Shown here: positions 1 through 6,826 of the stretch, one piece after another | Layout of the letters: every line of letters starts with the position of its first letter | Numbering within the stretch: position 1 is the stretch's first letter | DNA from: JBFGCT01 sp041581055 | GTDB lineage: Bacteria; Actinomycetota; Acidimicrobiia; Acidimicrobiales; Ilumatobacteraceae | Direction of reading: 5' to 3' | Assembly: GCA_041581055.1 (NCBI GenBank) | Contig: JBFGCT010000078.1 | Coordinates: 1-17,612 of the forward strand | DNA length: 17,612 bases | The notes under the pieces: generated by a model | The model's database searches: none | Told to the model about the DNA's origin: nothing | Seen by the model: only the letters and a program-made list of their open reading frames with translations | Position numbers and translations under genes: made by a program

Positions 1-185
1 CACCGCCACCCGCCCTACCGCCACCTGACGTCACGGCCACCTGACGTCACCTCACCGCCACCCGCCCTACCGCCACCTGACGTCACGGCCACCTGACGTC
101 ACCTCACCGCCACCCGCCCTACCGCCACCTGACGTCACGGCCACCTGACGTCACCTCACCGCCACCCGCCCTACCACCACGTGAC
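1..185. repeat. 52-bp tandem repeat with paired TGACGTCA palindromes
   Basis: Three identical 52-bp units are visible at 1-52, 53-104 and 105-156. A fourth unit from 157 matches for about 19 bases and then decays (TGACG becomes TGACC) by about 185. The array continues past the left edge, so copy number is unknown. Each unit contains two copies of CCACCTGACGTCAC 16 bp apart, giving six 8-bp palindromes at 26-33, 42-49, 78-85, 94-101, 130-137 and 146-153. A third, shorter relative (ACCGCCACCCGCCCT) opens each unit, so the unit itself looks built from a roughly 16-bp submonomer. The unit length is not a multiple of three, so it is not a protein repeat. It lies directly downstream of the methyltransferase stop. 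A minisatellite, an array of protein binding sites or a collapsed assembly repeat are all possible. Confidence 0.93.
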
Positions 186-196
186 CGCACGTCGTC

Positions 197-1003
197 TCAC
201 GGCACGCGGCGGGCGGTCGCCAGGAGATGCGGGCCGACGCCGAGCAGCTCCGGAACCGACTCGACGGCACGCAGCGCGTCGAGCAACAACCCCCGCTCGG
301 CGTCGTCGTCCATGCGTTCGTCGAGATCGCCGAGGGCGAAGGAAACCCCTTCGATCGAGACCAGCGACTCGAGCCGAAGCCCGGCGGCGGCGATCTCCGA
401 CCGCAGCTGATCGGGCGTGTGGGCGAATCCGGTGAACGCGCCATCGTGAATCGGCGCGATCACGCCGGTCCGTTCCACCGCGTCGACCGCGGCCACGAAC
501 GCCGGATACCGCTCGTGGACCCGCCCGATCAACATCCCGTCGAGCCGTGACGCCCAACGTGTGATCGCCGCGGCGTGGACCACCCCGCCCGGCCGCACGA
601 TCCGAGCCGTCTCGGCGAGTGCTCGCGCCCGATCACCGGGATCGGGCAGGTGGTACAGCGGACCGAGCAGCAACACGACGTCGACGCTCGCGTCGCCCAG
701 GTCGACCGCCCGCGCGTCGCCGACCGCGGCGTCGACGGCGTCGCCGTGTCGGGCGCGAACCTCCTCGACGTGGCCGGCGACGATGTCACGGTGGTGTACG
801 CCGAAGCCAACCTCGACCAGCCAGTCGGTGTATCGCCCCGGGCCGCCCCCGACGTCGGCGACCTCGGCGGGTGGGTCGGGCAGCGTCCGCCGGATGATGT
901 CGACCGTGCGCGCGAACTCGACGCGGCCGACCCCCGTGGCGAGACGTTCTCGCTCGAGCTCACGTCGGTAGTAGGCGTGCAGCGCGGCCTCGTCGTCGTC
1001 CAT
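197..1003 (-). CDS. class I SAM-dependent methyltransferase
   Basis: The predicted protein has 268 residues and is probably cytosolic. It shows the class I Rossmann methyltransferase layout: motif I VADVGGGPGRY at about residues 48-58 binds S-adenosylmethionine, an acidic strand end (HHRD) follows at about 70-73, a GDARAVDL motif II-like stretch lies at about 95-102, and LLLGPLYHLPDP at about 111-122 corresponds to motif IV. The pattern resembles the ubiE/small-molecule methyltransferase group (Methyltransf_11/25), but the substrate cannot be read from sequence. I chose the ATG at 1003 (MDDDEAAL). The frame stays open to 1168, but that extension would cross the transketolase start and looks noncoding. 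No TANNNT box lies just upstream; GGGG a few bases before the ATG may act as a weak ribosome site. The gene diverges from tkt across 85 bp and ends 12 bp before the tandem repeat region. Confidence 0.85.
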   Translation of the reverse strand: MDDDEAALHAYYRRELERERLATGVGRVEFARTVDIIRRTLPDPPAEVADVGGGPGRYTDWLVEVGFGVHHRDIVAGHVEEVRARHGDAVDAAVGDARAVDLGDASVDVVLLLGPLYHLPDPGDRARALAETARIVRPGGVVHAAAITRWASRLDGMLIGRVHERYPAFVAAVDAVERTGVIAPIHDGAFTGFAHTPDQLRSEIAAAGLRLESLVSIEGVSFALGDLDERMDDDAERGLLLDALRAVESVPELLGVGPHLLATARRVP

Positions 1004-1074
1004 GCCCCATGCTGCGCACATTCCGGGCGCGCCGGGAAACCGGTTGCGCGCGGTCCCCCGCCGAAGCGGTCCGC

Positions 1075-1080
1075 TACCCT
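1075..1080 (+). promoter_or_regulatory. -10 box (TACCCT) for leaderless tkt-tal transcript
   Basis: TACCCT fits the actinobacterial TANNNT -10 consensus and ends 8 nt before the GTG at 1089. That spacing puts the transcription start at or beside the start codon. No Shine-Dalgarno sequence precedes this GTG and no good -35 hexamer sits at 16-19 bp. The box also supports the internal GTG over the upstream ATG at 1002. Confidence 0.55.
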
Positions 1081-1088
1081 CCACACGC

Positions 1089-3038
1089 GTGCCGCTGACC
1101 GCTGAACAGGATGCCCAGGCCGTCTCGCTGATCCGGGGGATGGCGATGGACGGGCCGCTCGCCGCCAACAGCGGCCACCAGGGGACGGCGATGGCGCTGG
1201 CCCCTCTCGCCCACGTCCTCTACAGCCGGGTGATGAAGCACGACCCCGCCGACCCGCATTGGCCCGACCGCGACCGGTTCGTGCTCTCCAACGGGCACGC
1301 CTCGATCCTCCAGTACTCGATGCTGTACCTCAGCGGCTACGGGCTCGAGCTCGACGACCTGCGCGACTTCCGCCAGTGGGAGTCGCGCACCCCGGGCCAT
1401 CCCGAGGCCGGGCACACCGCCGGCGTCGAGGTCACGACCGGCCCGCTCGGCCAGGGCTTCGCCAACGCCGTCGGGATGGCGATCGCCGAGCGCAACCTGC
1501 GGGCGCGCTTCGGCGCCGGCGCGATCGACCATCACACGTGGGCGATCGCCGGCGACGGCTGCCTGATGGAGGGCATCAGCCACGAGGCGGCGTCGCTCGC
1601 CGGCCACCTCCGCCTCGACCGCCTCACCGTCGTCTTCGACGACAACCACATCACGATCGACGGCCCGACCGAGCTGGCGACGAGCGACGACGCGCCGGCC
1701 CGCTTCCGGGCGTACGGCTGGGACGTCGTCGAGCTCGGCGAGCGGGGCAACGACCTCGACGCGCTCGAGGCGGCGTTGCTGGCGTCCAAGGTGACCGACC
1801 GCCCCACGCTCCTCGTGTTGCGCACCCACATCGGCTACCCGTCGCCCGACCACGTCGACACCCACGCCGCACACGGCAATCCGTTCTCGGCCGACGACGT
1901 GAGCCGGACCAAGCGGGCGATGGGGATACCCGACGAGCCGTTCTGGGCGCCCGCCCAACTCGTCCACGACTACCGCACCCACGCCTGCGACCGCGGCGCC
2001 GCGGCCCGCACGGCCTGGCTCGAGACGAGCCGCCACAGCGTGTCGAGCCCCGAATGGGTCGCCGCCTGGAACCACGCCGGGATCAAGGACTGGAACACCG
2101 ACCTGCCGGTCTACGAGCTCGGCGAGTCGCTCGCCACGCGCAAGGCGATCCAGCACGTGCTCGACGCCACCGCCGGCAGCCTGCCCGGCCTCTTCGTCGG
2201 CTCGGCCGACCTGACCGGGAACAACGGCACGGTCGTCGAGGAGTTCGACGTCCACGACGCCGACCACCCGGGCGGGCGGCAGCTGCACTACGGCGTCCGC
2301 GAGCACGCGATGGGCGCGGCCCTGGTCGGTATGGCGCTCCATGGCGGGACGATCCCCGTCGGCGGGACGTTCTTCGTCTTCTCCGACTACATGCGGCCCG
2401 CGATCCGACTCGCCGCGCTGTCCGGCGCGCCCGCCGTCTTCGTGTTCTCGCACGATTCGGTCGGGGTCGGCGAGGACGGGCCGACGCACCAGCCGGTCGA
2501 GCATCTCGCCGCGCTGCGGGCGATCCCCGGGCTGCACGTCGTGCGGCCGGCCGACGGCAACGAGACCGTGCACGCCTGGCTCGACGCGGTCACCTCCCGC
2601 CAGGCGACGGCGCTCATCCTGAGCCGGCAGGGCATCCCGGTGACGACCGACGGGTCCGCGGTCCAGCGCGGCGCCGGCGTCGTGCGACAGGCCGACGGAA
2701 AACCGCAGATCGTCCTCGTCGCCACCGGCAGCGAGGTCGCCGTCTGCGTCGACGCGGCCGGCGTGCTCGCCGACCGGGGGATCGCCGCCCGCGTCGTGAG
2801 CATGCCGAGCTGGGACCGCTTCGAGGCCCAGACCCCGTCGTACCGGGCGGAGGTGTTGCCGCCCGGCGTGCCCGTGCTCTCGGTCGAGGCGGCGACCACG
2901 TTCGGGTGGGCGCGCTGGGCCGACGACTCGATCGGCGTCGACCGGTTCGGCGCCAGCGCGCCGGGCGCGCTCGTGCTGGACAAGCTCGGCGTCAACGTCG
3001 ACCATGTAGTCGAGCGGGCGACCGCCCTCGTGAGCTGA
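1089..3038 (+). CDS. tkt: transketolase
   Basis: Thiamine-diphosphate enzyme of 649 residues (family about 650-700) that moves two-carbon ketol units between sugar phosphates in the non-oxidative pentose phosphate pathway. Visible landmarks include SGHQGTAMALAPL near residue 30 with an active-site His, SNGHAS near 70, TPGHPE at 101-106, and the ThDP/metal motif starting GDG at 155-157 and ending at Asn186. REHAMG contains Glu405, the likely cofactor-activating glutamate. HDSVGVGEDGPTHQP begins at His455, the usual substrate-binding loop. The N-terminal, pyrimidine-binding and C-terminal domains are all complete. I start it at GTG 1089 (VPLTAEQDA), because the frame upstream to ATG 1002 is Arg/Pro-rich, does not resemble transketolase, and would cover the promoter. 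The stop is 16 bp before the tal start, so the two form an operon. Confidence 0.96.
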   Translation: MPLTAEQDAQAVSLIRGMAMDGPLAANSGHQGTAMALAPLAHVLYSRVMKHDPADPHWPDRDRFVLSNGHASILQYSMLYLSGYGLELDDLRDFRQWESRTPGHPEAGHTAGVEVTTGPLGQGFANAVGMAIAERNLRARFGAGAIDHHTWAIAGDGCLMEGISHEAASLAGHLRLDRLTVVFDDNHITIDGPTELATSDDAPARFRAYGWDVVELGERGNDLDALEAALLASKVTDRPTLLVLRTHIGYPSPDHVDTHAAHGNPFSADDVSRTKRAMGIPDEPFWAPAQLVHDYRTHACDRGAAARTAWLETSRHSVSSPEWVAAWNHAGIKDWNTDLPVYELGESLATRKAIQHVLDATAGSLPGLFVGSADLTGNNGTVVEEFDVHDADHPGGRQLHYGVREHAMGAALVGMALHGGTIPVGGTFFVFSDYMRPAIRLAALSGAPAVFVFSHDSVGVGEDGPTHQPVEHLAALRAIPGLHVVRPADGNETVHAWLDAVTSRQATALILSRQGIPVTTDGSAVQRGAGVVRQADGKPQIVLVATGSEVAVCVDAAGVLADRGIAARVVSMPSWDRFEAQTPSYRAEVLPPGVPVLSVEAATTFGWARWADDSIGVDRFGASAPGALVLDKLGVNVDHVVERATALVS

Positions 3039-3054
3039 ACCACAGGAGAACACC

Positions 3055-4164
3055 ATGACGACCCCCCTCCACGCGCTGTACGACGAGCACGGCCAGAGCG
3101 CCTGGCTCGACAACCTCAAGCGGGGCTATATCACCTCGGGTCAGCTCGTCGCCCTGCGCGACCGTGGCGTGCGGGGATTGACGTCCAACCCGTCGATCTT
3201 CCAGAAGGCGATCCAGGGCTCGGCCGAGTACGACGAGCAGTTCAACGAGATCGCCGCCGACGACGGCCCGATCGTCGACGACTACTGGTCGCTGGTCATC
3301 CGCGACATCCACAGCGCGTGCGACGTGTTCTCCAAGGTCTACGACCACTCCGCCGGCGCGGACGGTTTCGTCAGCGTCGAGGTCGACCCCGGACTCGCCC
3401 ACGACGGTCCCGGCACCGAGGCGGCGGCGCGGGAACTGCACCAGCGGATCGACCGCCGCAACCTGATGGTCAAGATCCCCGGGACCGAGGAGGGTCTGGC
3501 CCCGATCGAGGCGATGATCGCCGAGGGCCGCAACATCAACGTCACGTTGATCTTCAGCCTCGACCGCTACTCGAAGGTGATGGAGGCCTACCTGTCCGGC
3601 CTCGAGCGGCTCGCCGCCGATCCCGACGCCGACCTGTCGCGGGTGGCGAGCGTCGCCAGCTTCTTCATCAGCCGCGTCGACACCGAGGTCGACCGGCGCC
3701 TGAACGACCGGGGTTCCGACGCGGCCCTGGCCTTGCGCGGCACGGCCGCGGTCGCCCAGGGCAAGCTCGCCTACCAGCTGTTCCTCGACACGTTCACCGG
3801 TTCGCGCTGGGAGGCGCTGGCGGCCCGCGGGGCGCGGGTGCAGCGCCCGCTGTGGGCCTCGACATCGACGAAGAACCCGGACTACCCCGACACGCTGTAC
3901 GTCGACGAGCTGATCGGCCCCCACACGGTCAACACGCTGCCCGACGCCACGCTCGAGGCGTTCGTCGACCACGGCACGCTGGCCCGCCGGGTCGACGCCG
4001 ACGTCGACGCGGCGCGCGACGTGTGGGCCGCGCTCCCGTCGGTGGGTGTCGAGATGGAGGACGTCGCCGACCAACTCGAGCGGGAGGGCGTCGCCAGCTT
4101 CCAGAAGTCGTTCGACGAGTTGCTCGGCGCGCTCGAGACCAAGGCCGCCGAACTGCGCTCCTGA
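3055..4164 (+). CDS. tal: transaldolase
   Basis: Protein of 369 residues, the length typical of actinobacterial transaldolases. It transfers a dihydroxyacetone unit from sedoheptulose 7-phosphate to glyceraldehyde 3-phosphate through a lysine Schiff base. LTSNPSIFQKAI near residues 41-52 is the classic first-strand motif. NLMVKIPGTEEG carries the likely Schiff-base Lys140. NINVTLIFSLDRY and LWASTSTKNPDYPDTLYVDEL are further family signatures. A clear AGGAGA ribosome site at 3044-3049 lies 5 nt before the ATG, in contrast to the leaderless first gene of the operon. It is the second gene of tkt-tal. The zwf-opcA-pgl genes that often follow in actinobacteria are absent, and a convergent molybdoenzyme gene comes next. 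The stop codon sits inside a perfect inverted repeat. Confidence 0.96.
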   Translation: MTTPLHALYDEHGQSAWLDNLKRGYITSGQLVALRDRGVRGLTSNPSIFQKAIQGSAEYDEQFNEIAADDGPIVDDYWSLVIRDIHSACDVFSKVYDHSAGADGFVSVEVDPGLAHDGPGTEAAARELHQRIDRRNLMVKIPGTEEGLAPIEAMIAEGRNINVTLIFSLDRYSKVMEAYLSGLERLAADPDADLSRVASVASFFISRVDTEVDRRLNDRGSDAALALRGTAAVAQGKLAYQLFLDTFTGSRWEALAARGARVQRPLWASTSTKNPDYPDTLYVDELIGPHTVNTLPDATLEAFVDHGTLARRVDADVDAARDVWAALPSVGVEMEDVADQLEREGVASFQKSFDELLGALETKAAELRS

Positions 4165-4184
4165 CGGGCGCCCTGGCCCGTCAG
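4161..4184. terminator. hairpin between convergent tal and molybdoenzyme genes
   Basis: CTGACGGGC (4161-4169) and GCCCGTCAG (4176-4184) form a perfect 9-bp inverted repeat around a 6-nt loop. The left arm contains the tal stop TGA (4162-4164). The right arm contains, on the minus strand, the TGA that ends the duplicated copy of the molybdoenzyme C-terminus (4183-4181). There is no T-tract on either strand. It may work as a bidirectional transcript end, as GC-rich actinobacterial hairpins without U-tracts are thought to, but that is inference. Confidence 0.5.
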
Positions 4185-4264
4185 GCGGCTTCGGCCTTGA
4201 CGGTGATCCGGTGGTAGCCCTGGCCCGTCAGGCGGCTTCGGCCTTGACGGTGATCCGGTGGTAG
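4171..4264. repeat. 47-bp tandem duplication at molybdoenzyme gene end
   Basis: Positions 4171-4217 and 4218-4264 are identical over 47 bp, and a third partial match (CCCTGG) begins at 4265. Copy 2 holds the true end of the molybdoenzyme gene: on the minus strand it encodes GYHRITVKAEAA and the stop at 4230-4228. Copy 1 repeats the same codons and stop beyond that stop, in a shifted frame because 47 is not divisible by three. The duplication adds only untranslated DNA and leaves the gene intact. Confidence 0.95.
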
Positions 4265-5772
4265 CCCTGGGCGCCGTCGGGGGCGACCGGCTTGGGCTCT
4301 TCGGGTTGCGGCTCGCCCATCCCGTCGATCGCCCGGGCCTCGATCTCGTGCTCGCCGGGCTCGGCGTCCCAGCGGTACACCCACTGCACCCACGTGTCCG
4401 ACGACGGCACGCCTCCGAGGTCGGCCTCGCGCCACTCGCCACCGTCGATGCGGATCTGCACGGCCGAGACGCCGCGGTGAACCGCCCAGGCAACGCCGCC
4501 GATCGCCGCCTCGCCGGACACGCGCCGGCCGCTGCGCGGCGTGTCGATGCGGGCCATCGTCTTCACCGGACCGCGCTTCGACCAGCCGCGCGGGATCCAG
4601 TACGCGTCGAAGTCCTCCCAACGCGTGAGGCGGATGTCGGTCACCCACTTCGTCGCCGACACGTACCCGTAGAGGCCTGGCACGACCATCCGCACCGGGT
4701 AGCCGTGGGTGGCCGGCAGCGGTTCGCCGTTCATCGCGATCGCCAGCATCGCGTCGCGGCCGTCCATCACCGCCTCGATCGGCGTGCCGCACGTCCATCC
4801 GTCGATCGACCGGCTGACCACCTGCTCGGCGCCGTCCTGGAGACCGGCCTCGAGGAGAACGTCGCGCAACCGGACGCCCTGCCAGAGCGCGTTGCCGACC
4901 AACCCGCCACCGACCGGGTTGGAGACGCACGACAGGGTGATGTAGCGCTCGATCTGCGGGCGGGCGAGCAGGTCGTCGAACGTCAGCTCGATGTCGTCGT
5001 CGACCAGACCGGAGATGCTCAACTTCCACGAGTCCTTGCTGACCTGGGGGACGACGAGCGCCGTGTCGATCCGGTAGAAGCTGGCGTTGGACACGACGAA
5101 CGGGGTGATGCCCGAGACACCGAGCTCGGCGTCGGCCGGGAGCCCGGCGGCGACCGATTCCGGGGCCGGCAGGTCGAGCGCGGCGCGCTCGCTGTCGATC
5201 TCGAACCGCTCCTTGAGCACCCGCCCGAGCCCGCCGGCGATCGCCGCGACCGCCCCGATGCCGACCGCGCCCTGGAGGAACTGGCGGCGATCGGGGCCCA
5301 TCAGGATCGGCCGGCCCTGCGGGTCGGCGCCGGCCGGTTTCGGGCCGAGATGCCACAGCACGAGGATCGAGACCGTCGTGCCGACGAGGGTGGGCAGCAG
5401 TCTGCCGAACGTCGGCTCGGGCCTGATCAGCACCGCCCACGATCCGACGACGCCGATGACCGCCGTCATCGCGTACGCCGCCGCTCTGGCGCCGCGCATC
5501 GCCAGCACGCCGACGAGCGCCCCGAGACCGAGGACGACGATGACCGCGCCGAGGACCAGCACGGCCTTGTCGTTCGTGCCGAACTGCTCGATCGCCCAGT
5601 CCTTCAACGACTTGGGAACCCTGTCGATGAACACCTGCCCGACCGGCACCACGGGCGACGAGGCCCCCTCGACGAGCCCGGAGACCAGCTCGGCGACGCC
5701 GAGGCCGGCGGCCGTCGCCAGCAGGCCCAACGCGACGCCGCGTCCCGTCGAGCCGTAGTGTTCGGATTCCAT
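4228..5772 (-). CDS. membrane-anchored sulfite-oxidase-family molybdopterin oxidoreductase
   Basis: Protein of 514 residues. The first ~155 residues hold about four hydrophobic helices (for example LGLLATAAGLGVAELV, VLVLGAVIVVLGLGALVGVL and LLPTLVGTTVSILVLWHL). A DRRQFLQG motif with Arg162-Arg163 follows, then a hydrophobic stretch, resembling a Tat-type signal-anchor. The rest is the sulfite-oxidase/YedY-type Moco-binding domain. TLSCVSNPVGG contains Cys282, the expected molybdenum ligand, and GYPVRMVVPGLYG and TDIRLTRWEDFD are typical of the fold. A C-terminal beta domain (AIGGVAWAVHRGVSAVQI) resembles the Moco dimerisation domain. No heme or Fe-S motif is visible, so electrons must leave by a partner. 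The catalytic domain is predicted to face outside the membrane. The substrate is unknown. I start at ATG 5772; the frame is open to 5907, but that extension is Ser-rich antisense to the LOG gene. Confidence 0.88.
   Translation of the reverse strand: MESEHYGSTGRGVALGLLATAAGLGVAELVSGLVEGASSPVVPVGQVFIDRVPKSLKDWAIEQFGTNDKAVLVLGAVIVVLGLGALVGVLAMRGARAAAYAMTAVIGVVGSWAVLIRPEPTFGRLLPTLVGTTVSILVLWHLGPKPAGADPQGRPILMGPDRRQFLQGAVGIGAVAAIAGGLGRVLKERFEIDSERAALDLPAPESVAAGLPADAELGVSGITPFVVSNASFYRIDTALVVPQVSKDSWKLSISGLVDDDIELTFDDLLARPQIERYITLSCVSNPVGGGLVGNALWQGVRLRDVLLEAGLQDGAEQVVSRSIDGWTCGTPIEAVMDGRDAMLAIAMNGEPLPATHGYPVRMVVPGLYGYVSATKWVTDIRLTRWEDFDAYWIPRGWSKRGPVKTMARIDTPRSGRRVSGEAAIGGVAWAVHRGVSAVQIRIDGGEWREADLGGVPSSDTWVQWVYRWDAEPGEHEIEARAIDGMGEPQPEEPKPVAPDGAQGYHRITVKAEAA
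5756..5761 (+). promoter_or_regulatory. -10 box (TAGTGT) for LOG-family gene
   Basis: TAGTGT matches TANNNT and ends 9 nt before ATG 5771. No ribosome site is evident, so a leaderless transcript is likely. The box lies inside the first codons of the divergent molybdoenzyme gene. Confidence 0.45.
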
Positions 5773-6826
5773 GGACTCTGATGTACCCGACGCGGCGCCA
5801 GATCGGGCGGCGGCGATCGTCGAGGAACTGGGTGTTTCCGAGAATGTTCGACTTGCAGAAGAACTTGTTTCCGAAGCGCTCGGACTCATCGCCGACCAGC
5901 CTGACACGTTGGACCTGAAGATCGCGACCGCCGCGCTCGCCGAGATGCGCGACGCCTACGCCGTGTTCGCCCCGTACCGGGACGAGCGCAAGGTCTCGAT
6001 CTTCGGATCGGCGCGCACGAGGCCGGACGACCCGCTGTACGCGTTGGCCCGCGACCTCGCCGCGCTGCTCGCCGAGCGCGGTTGGATGGCGGTGACCGGC
6101 GCCGGGCCCGGCATCATGCAGGCCGGGATGGAGGGGGCCGGAAGGGAGCGGTCGATCGGCGTCTCGATCCGACTGCCGTTCGAGAGCGGGGCCAACTCGA
6201 TCATCGCCGGGGACAACAAGCACGTCAGCATGAAGTACTTCTTCACCCGCAAGCTGATGCTGATCAAGGAGTCGCACGGCTTCGTCTGCCTCCCCGGCGG
6301 GTTCGGCACGCTCGACGAGATGTTCGAGCTGCTGACGCTGACGCAGACCGGCAAGGGAGTCCCGGTGCCGATCGTGCTGCTCGACGCGCCCGGCGACCCG
6401 TACTGGGAGGGCGTGCACCACTTCGTCGAGGAACAGCTCATCGCCCGCGGCCTGGTGTCCGACCACGACACCAACCTCTACACGATCACCGACTCGTGCG
6501 ATGAGGCGTGCCGACTGATCGAGGGGTTCTACGCCAACTACGACTCGATCCGCACGGTCGGCGCGAAGCTCGTCGTCCGGATGAGGCAGGGTCCGACCGA
6601 CGCCCAGCTCGACGAGCTCAACGAGCGCTTCGCCCACCTCGTCGCCGCCGGCCGGATCGATCGCGCCGGGCCGTTCAAGATCGAGCGGCGCGACGACGAC
6701 AACGTCGACCTCGACCGGATCGCGTTCGACTTCGCGAGACGCGGCTACGGCGAGCTGATCACGATGATCGGCGCGATCAACGGCTGGGTCGCCGACAGGC
6801 CAACCGGCTCAGCCGTCGTTGGCTGA
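5771..6826 (+). CDS. LOG-family Rossmann-fold protein (TIGR00730-like)
   Basis: Protein of 351 residues. The core from about residue 73 is the LOG/lysine-decarboxylase-like Rossmann fold: KVSIFGSARTRPDDP, VTGAGPGIMQAGMEGAG, SMKYFFTRKLMLIKESHGF and the signature PGGFGTLDE (PGGxGTxxE) that forms the phosphoribohydrolase active site. Family members cleave nucleoside 5'-monophosphates to base plus ribose 5-phosphate, including cytokinin activation and PpnN-type nucleotide salvage; the substrate here is not determinable. The N-terminal ~70 residues (DLKIATAALAEMRDAYAVFAPYR) match the longer actinobacterial form, which supports the early ATG. That ATG lies within CCATGG and overlaps the divergent start. 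The 3' end overlaps the convergent 69-aa gene by 18 bp. Bases 5831-5876 are about 46% GC, far below the surroundings. Confidence 0.88.
   Translation: MDSDVPDAAPDRAAAIVEELGVSENVRLAEELVSEALGLIADQPDTLDLKIATAALAEMRDAYAVFAPYRDERKVSIFGSARTRPDDPLYALARDLAALLAERGWMAVTGAGPGIMQAGMEGAGRERSIGVSIRLPFESGANSIIAGDNKHVSMKYFFTRKLMLIKESHGFVCLPGGFGTLDEMFELLTLTQTGKGVPVPIVLLDAPGDPYWEGVHHFVEEQLIARGLVSDHDTNLYTITDSCDEACRLIEGFYANYDSIRTVGAKLVVRMRQGPTDAQLDELNERFAHLVAAGRIDRAGPFKIERRDDDNVDLDRIAFDFARRGYGELITMIGAINGWVADRPTGSAVVG
5780..5785 (-). promoter_or_regulatory. near-consensus -10 box (TACATC) for molybdoenzyme gene
   Basis: Read on the minus strand, TACATC ends 7 nt before the ATG at 5772. Only the last base departs from TANNNT. 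The spacing again suits a leaderless start, and the box falls inside codons 4-5 of the LOG gene. The mismatch makes this weaker than the other boxes. Confidence 0.25.
5833..5874 (-). promoter_or_regulatory. direct repeat TCGGAAACA, possible operator
   Basis: TGTTTCCGA occurs at 5833-5841 and again at 5866-5874, that is TCGGAAACA twice on the minus strand, 33 bp apart (about three helical turns). It lies 61-102 bp upstream of the molybdoenzyme start, in an AT-richer patch inside the LOG coding region. It could be an operator for the minus-strand gene. It may equally be codon coincidence, since both copies encode Val-Ser-Glu in the LOG frame. Confidence 0.25.

Noticed and set aside
1..185. CRISPR array
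   Set aside because: The whole 52-bp unit is repeated with no variable spacers, and no cas genes are present.
1002..1088. Transketolase start at ATG 1002
   Set aside because: The extra 29 residues are Arg/Pro-rich, would cover the TACCCT promoter box, and do not resemble a transketolase N-terminus.
1074..3119. Very long open frame (681 codons) antisense to transketolase
   Set aside because: High GC keeps antisense frames open. The translation is rich in Arg, Gly, Val and Asp without any domain, while the plus strand encodes a complete transketolase.
5773..5907. Upstream start of the molybdoenzyme at 5907
   Set aside because: The extension is Ser-rich sequence antisense to the conserved LOG N-terminus; the ATG at 5772 leads directly into the membrane anchor.
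4181..6637. 818-codon minus-strand frame across the molybdoenzyme and LOG genes
   Set aside because: It is a frame shadow of both real genes. Its ending GYHRITVKAEAA appears only because the 47-bp duplication shifts frame.
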